The position numbers and the translations under genes are program-made. Positions 7,609-10,601 of a stretch of DNA of 10,601 nt are shown here, piece by piece. Source of the stretch: an uncultured Eubacteriales bacterium (GTDB taxonomy: Bacteria; Bacillota; Clostridia; Peptostreptococcales; Anaerovoracaceae); the NCBI GenBank assembly GCA_902772685.1, contig CACYBO010000164.1, positions 1-10,601 of the forward strand, written 5' to 3'. Within the stretch, counting starts at the first letter, position 1. Each line of letters starts with the position of its first letter. Below the pieces are notes generated by a model that searched no databases, had not been told where the DNA came from, and saw only the letters and a program-made list of their open reading frames with translations.

Positions 7609-9897
7609 TTCCTGTTCCTCCGTTTCTATTGTTTTTATCTTTCTTTTTTTATCTCTCTTCGTGCTGTGTACATCAAACAGATTGAGTCTGAGCGCATTCA
7701 TGCACACGCAAAAGCTGGACAGACTCATCGCCGCCGCTCCGAGCATCGGATTCATCGTCCACCCGGTCAGGTGCACATACGCCCCCGCCGCTACCGGGAT
7801 CAGCGCGACATTGTATATGAACGCCCAGAACAGATTCTCATGTATGTTCCTTAAGGTCGCCCGGCTCAGCCTGATTGCAGCCGGCACATCCAGCAGACTG
7901 CTGTTCATGAGCACTACATCGGCGGCATCGATTGCCACATCCGTTCCGGCCCCTATCGCGATACCAACATCCGCCCTGGTGAGCGCCGGCGCATCGTTAA
8001 TGCCGTCGCCGACCATCGCGACCTTTCCTTTTTTCCTGAGTCTTCTGACCTCCCTGTCTTTGCCGTCAGGTTTTACTTCAGAAATGACCTCTTCCACGCC
8101 GGCCTGTCCGGCGATTGCGCGTGCCGTCCGTTCATTGTCGCCCGTCAGCATGACAACGCGAATGCCCATATTCTTAAGCTGGCGAATCGCTTCAGGACTA
8201 TCCTCTTTGACTTCATCAGCGACCGCAATCACACCGAGCAGTCTCTCTTCTTCTGCGAAGTACAAACAGGTTTTTCCTTCTTCCGCAAGCGTTTCAGCCG
8301 CACGTCTAAACGCATCATCCACTGCCGCCGTTTTACGAACAAAATCCAGGCTGCCTCCGGTCAGTTTCCTCCCGCCGAGTCTTCCGGTCAGTCCATTTCC
8401 CGGCGCCGCTTCAAACCCGGTTATTTCCTCCGGTCGCATTGTCTTTGCCTCTGCCGCGCCCGTAATCGCTTTTGCCAGAGGATGTTCACTCCTGTTTTCC
8501 AGTGCAAAGGCTACAGCCAGCAGCTGGTCCTCTGATACGCCTTCCGCCGGCAGCAGATCTGTAACCACAGGCTGCCCTTCGGTGATGGTTCCGGTCTTGT
8601 CCAGAACAACGGTGTCGATCCTGCCCGTTTCCTCCTGCGCCTGTGCGGTTTTGAAGAGGATTCCGTTTTTTGCGCCGAGCCCGTTTCCCACCATGATTGC
8701 AACAGGCGTCGCCAGCCCTAAAGCGCACGGACAGCTGATGACCAGAACGGATATTCCGCGGGCAAGGGCATAGCCGATTTCCTGCCCCGCTATGATCCAG
8801 ATGATAACCACAATTGCCGCTATGATCAGCACTGTCGGAACGAATACACCTGAGACCTTATCTGCGATCCGCGCGATCGGCGCCTTCGTCGCCGCGGCGT
8901 CGCTGACCATTCTGATAATCTGTGATAAGGTTGTATCCTTCCCCACTCTTGTTGCTTTTGCCCTGATGTATCCTGCCTGATTCAGAGTTGCTGCGGAAAT
9001 CTGATTCCCTTCGGCTTTATCGACCGGGATGCTCTCGCCTGTCAGCGCCGCTTCGTTCACCGCGGTGCTTCCTTCGATTATGACTCCGTCTACCGGTATG
9101 TTCTCTCCGGGTCTGACGGCAAAAATATCGCCGGTCCGGACGTCTTCAACCGGCACGATTCTCTCCTCACCGTCCACGATGATCGTCACCTCTTTTGGCG
9201 ACAACTTCATCAGACTTTTGAGCGCGTCGGTCGTCCTGCCCTTTGACATGGCCTCGAGCAGCTTGCCGACGGTGATGAGCGTTACGATCATTGCCGCTGT
9301 CTCAAAGTATAAGCCGTGACCTGATGCGGCCGCAGTATCCATATTACCATCCGTCAGGTCCTTTGTCATTTTAAATAACAAAAGCATGCTCCAGACAAAT
9401 GAAACCGACGATCCCATGGCGACCAAAGTGTCCATGTTCGGCGCACCGTGGATCAGTGATCTGAAGCCGCTCGTGAAGAACTGCCTGTTGATCAGCATGA
9501 TGATGAATGCCAGCACCATCTCAACCATTCCGACTGCGATCGGATTCCCCTCAAAGAATCCGGGCAGCGGGAGCCCAAGCATACTGTGGCCCATCGAAAA
9601 GTACATGAGCACAATAAGAACCGCCGCCGAAGAGAGCAGTCTCTTCTTAAGGACCGGCGTTTCAGTATCACGCAGCGCTTCTTCTTCGGCTGCGGATGCG
9701 CCCTTCAAGCTTGCTCCGTAGCCAGCCTTTTTCACTGCGTTTATGATCTCATCTGAAGAAGCCGTACCTTCGACTCCCATAGAGTTTGTCAGCAGACTTA
9801 CCGCGCAGCTTTTGACGCCCGGCACATTGGATACTGCCTTCTCCACCCGCGCCTGACATGCTGCACAGCTCATTCCTGTCACTAAATACTGTTCCAT
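7399..9897 (-). CDS. copA: Copper(I)-exporting P1B-type ATPase with C-terminal CopZ-like domain
   Basis: This membrane ATPase expels Cu(I) from the cytoplasm. The N-terminal heavy-metal-associated domain has GMSCAAC (8-14). Transmembrane segments occur around 88-106, 118-137, 155-176, 197-214, 350-370 and 376-400. The catalytic set is complete: TGES (286-289), the intramembrane CPC metal site (389-391), the phosphorylated Asp433 in DKTGT, SEHP (470-473) and GDGINDAP (630-637). The last two helices carry YN (695-696) and MSLSS (724-728), the Cu(I)-type signatures. After the normal end (about residue 741) come a lysine-rich linker and a second metal-binding domain (764-832) with GMMCMHC. At 832 residues it is longer than a one-domain CopA (about 740-760) because of this tail. 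Its ATG lies 19 bases after csoR, with only a weak, distant ribosome binding site (AAGGCGG), so coupling to csoR is likely. Confidence 0.96.
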   Translation of the reverse strand: MEQYLVTGMSCAACQARVEKAVSNVPGVKSCAVSLLTNSMGVEGTASSDEIINAVKKAGYGASLKGASAAEEEALRDTETPVLKKRLLSSAAVLIVLMYFSMGHSMLGLPLPGFFEGNPIAVGMVEMVLAFIIMLINRQFFTSGFRSLIHGAPNMDTLVAMGSSVSFVWSMLLLFKMTKDLTDGNMDTAAASGHGLYFETAAMIVTLITVGKLLEAMSKGRTTDALKSLMKLSPKEVTIIVDGEERIVPVEDVRTGDIFAVRPGENIPVDGVIIEGSTAVNEAALTGESIPVDKAEGNQISAATLNQAGYIRAKATRVGKDTTLSQIIRMVSDAAATKAPIARIADKVSGVFVPTVLIIAAIVVIIWIIAGQEIGYALARGISVLVISCPCALGLATPVAIMVGNGLGAKNGILFKTAQAQEETGRIDTVVLDKTGTITEGQPVVTDLLPAEGVSEDQLLAVAFALENRSEHPLAKAITGAAEAKTMRPEEITGFEAAPGNGLTGRLGGRKLTGGSLDFVRKTAAVDDAFRRAAETLAEEGKTCLYFAEEERLLGVIAVADEVKEDSPEAIRQLKNMGIRVVMLTGDNERTARAIAGQAGVEEVISEVKPDGKDREVRRLRKKGKVAMVGDGINDAPALTRADVGIAIGAGTDVAIDAADVVLMNSSLLDVPAAIRLSRATLRNIHENLFWAFIYNVALIPVAAGAYVHLTGWTMNPMLGAAAMSLSSFCVCMNALRLNLFDVHSTKRDKKRKIKTIETEEQEMEKTMNIEGMMCMHCEATVKKALEAIDGVEAADVSHEQDKAVVTLSADVADDVLKNAVEAKDYTVISIE
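7617..7621 (-). promoter_or_regulatory. Internal ribosome binding site inside copA
   Basis: GGAGG on the minus strand, within ACGGAGGAA, lies 8 bases upstream of an in-frame ATG (7608). It is stronger and better placed than the site in front of copA itself, and supports separate production of the CopZ-like domain. Confidence 0.6.
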
Positions 9898-9916
9898 TCT
9901 TTTATCTGTTTCCGCC

Positions 9917-10216
9917 TTATTTCATGAGCTTCTGCAGAACGCCGAGAAGCTCATCCACCGTCTCATCATTTCCTGCTCTGACGTCATCGATCACACAGCT
10001 TTTGATGTGATTCGACATGAGCACACGGTTAAAGCTGGACAGCGCCGCACTTGCCGCCGCACTCTGATTGAGTATGTCCGGGCAATACGCGTCCTCTTCC
10101 ACCATCCTCTTAAGTCCCCTGATCTGACCTTCGATTCTGCTCAGCCTGTTCATGAGATCTTTGTACTCTTCCGGCGATCTGTCTTTCGTTCTTTCGCAGC
10201 TGCAATTGTCTTTCAT
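9917..10216 (-). CDS. csoR: Copper-sensing transcriptional repressor CsoR
   Basis: This is a 99-residue all-helical repressor of the CsoR/RcnR family that releases DNA when it binds Cu(I). The ligand triad is present at Cys45 (DAYCPDIL), His70 and Cys74 (NHIKSCV); these are the same residue numbers I recall for Bacillus subtilis CsoR. The family signature RLSRIEGQIRGLKRMVEEDAY starts at residue 24. The N-terminus carries an extra CSC (Cys5, Cys7), a type of cysteine-rich tail often seen in clostridial members. The ATG at 10216 is preceded by GGGAGG at 8 bases spacing. It is the first gene behind a promoter containing its own operator, so it should be autoregulated and co-transcribed with copA, 19 bases downstream. 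Confidence 0.95.
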   Translation of the reverse strand: MKDNCSCERTKDRSPEEYKDLMNRLSRIEGQIRGLKRMVEEDAYCPDILNQSAAASAALSSFNRVLMSNHIKSCVIDDVRAGNDETVDELLGVLQKLMK

Positions 10217-10238
10217 AACGATATCCTCCCGCCCGCAT

Positions 10239-10267
10239 ATTATATACCCATAGGGGGTATCTGTAAA
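10239..10267 (-). promoter_or_regulatory. Promoter of the csoR-copA operon
   Basis: On the minus strand, TTTACA (10267-10262, 5 of 6 to the -35 consensus) and TATAAT (10244-10239, perfect -10) are 17 bases apart. The spacer contains the CsoR operator, so repressor binding would block RNA polymerase directly. The expected transcription start is near 10232, leaving a leader of only about 15 bases that includes the csoR ribosome binding site. Confidence 0.85.
10245..10259 (-). promoter_or_regulatory. CsoR operator
   Basis: TACCCCCTATGGGTA on the minus strand (TACCCATAGGGGGTA on the plus strand) is a 15-base imperfect palindrome with the G/C-tract core of known CsoR boxes. It differs at only two central bases from the Bacillus subtilis copZA box as I remember it (TACCCTACGGGGGTA). 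It occupies bases 10245-10259 of the 17-base spacer 10245-10261. Confidence 0.85.
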
Positions 10268-10272
10268 GTCTT

Positions 10273-10305
10273 AAAACGCCCGCATCAAGCAGTTGATGCG
10301 GACGC
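10273..10305 (-). terminator. Rho-independent terminator of the flavoprotein gene
   Basis: On the minus strand a 13-pair stem (10305-10293 with 10288-10276, two G-U pairs) closes a 4-base loop and runs into UUUU followed by AA. It lies 13 bases after the stop of the upstream gene and only 5 bases before the csoR -35 box, insulating the copper operon from upstream transcription. Confidence 0.8.
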
Positions 10306-10318
10306 TTTAACTCATTCA

Positions 10319-10601
10319 TTATTCGTTATGACCCTTAGTCTGGAAAAACTCGATTGCCTTTTTCCCCGTGACATACTCAATATCCATAATGATCACGGCG
10401 GTATGCGCGAGTTTCTTATCGATTACCCCTTTTAAGTGTTCTGTTCTGTGCGGTGAGTACTTTTTGCCAAGTGAAGAAAGAATGCATATCTTCTCTTCAT
10501 CCTTTTCAGCAAGTCTCACTTTGCCAAAGGCGATAACACTCCTATACTTGGTAGAAGTCCTGTCAGGAAGAACGGTGTCTTCCGCAATGACTGTGAACGA
10601 A
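10319..10601 (-). CDS. NimA/pyridoxamine-phosphate-oxidase-like FMN-binding protein, partial at N-terminus
   Basis: The reading frame is open to the right edge of the window, and 93 residues are visible before the TAA. The visible part has the split-barrel flavoprotein pattern of the NimA-like pyridoxamine 5'-phosphate oxidase family: FTVIAEDTVLP, then TSTKYRSVIAFGKV, an EEKICILSSLGKKYSP helix and a C-terminal strand AVIIMDIEYVTGKKAIEF. Such proteins bind FMN or haem and are mostly of unknown substrate; some reduce nitroimidazoles. A GTG inside the frame at 10519 is not a plausible start, because the conserved YRSVIAFG motif lies upstream of it. The gene ends before its own terminator and appears unrelated to the copper genes. 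Confidence 0.8.
   Translation of the reverse strand, partial: SFTVIAEDTVLPDRTSTKYRSVIAFGKVRLAEKDEEKICILSSLGKKYSPHRTEHLKGVIDKKLAHTAVIIMDIEYVTGKKAIEFFQTKGHNE

Noticed and set aside
7571..8773. 400-codon plus-strand open frame opposite copA
   Set aside because: Its Ser/Ala/Pro/Thr-rich low-complexity translation mirrors the copA codons in antisense; copA is complete with all catalytic motifs.
10319..10519. 66-residue ORF starting at a GTG (10519) as a complete gene
   Set aside because: The same frame stays open upstream to the window edge and encodes the conserved TKYRSVIAFG motif of the family, so the GTG is an internal valine.

Overview
The window looks like the chromosome of an anaerobic Clostridia-type Bacillota of roughly 50 % G+C (estimated by eye). 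The evidence is a ferredoxin-dependent indolepyruvate oxidoreductase, a TatD-associated-type radical SAM protein, a Firmicutes-type CsoR/CopA copper system, a DUF6273 protein and strong GGAGG ribosome binding sites. Every gene I can support lies on the minus strand, so transcription runs from right to left. I saw no tRNA, rRNA, insertion sequence, CRISPR array or integrase.

Right end (10601 to about 7400): the 3' part of a NimA/pyridoxamine-phosphate-oxidase-like flavoprotein gene ends in a hairpin terminator. A compact copper-responsive promoter follows immediately. Its 17-bp spacer between -35 and -10 is almost entirely filled by a CsoR-type operator. It drives csoR and then copA, a Cu(I) P1B-type ATPase. 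The ATPase ORF carries an extra C-terminal heavy-metal-associated domain that has its own perfect ribosome binding site and ATG, so a free 69-residue CopZ-like chaperone is probably made from inside the same ORF.

Middle (7373 to 3467): three tightly packed genes follow copA after only 25 bases. They encode a DUF6273 protein with a helical N-terminus, a DUF2201-type protein (metallopeptidase-like N-terminus plus VWA domain) and a MoxR-type AAA+ ATPase. The last two are a classic AAA+/VWA chaperone pair. No terminator or clear promoter separates the trio from the copper genes, so it may be read from the CsoR-controlled promoter. MoxR/VWA pairs elsewhere (CbbQO, NorQD, CoxDE) activate enzymes or help insert metal centres, so the copper connection is worth testing. 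The client protein is unknown.

Left end (3454 to 1): a 91-base gap holds a good sigma-A-like promoter. It leads a probable operon of a small radical SAM protein, iorA and iorB (indolepyruvate:ferredoxin oxidoreductase, aromatic amino-acid fermentation or synthesis), and a short ORF running off the window whose visible 85 residues read like a ubiquitin/YukD-type beta-grasp protein. iorA, iorB and this ORF overlap each other by one base at each junction, implying translational coupling.
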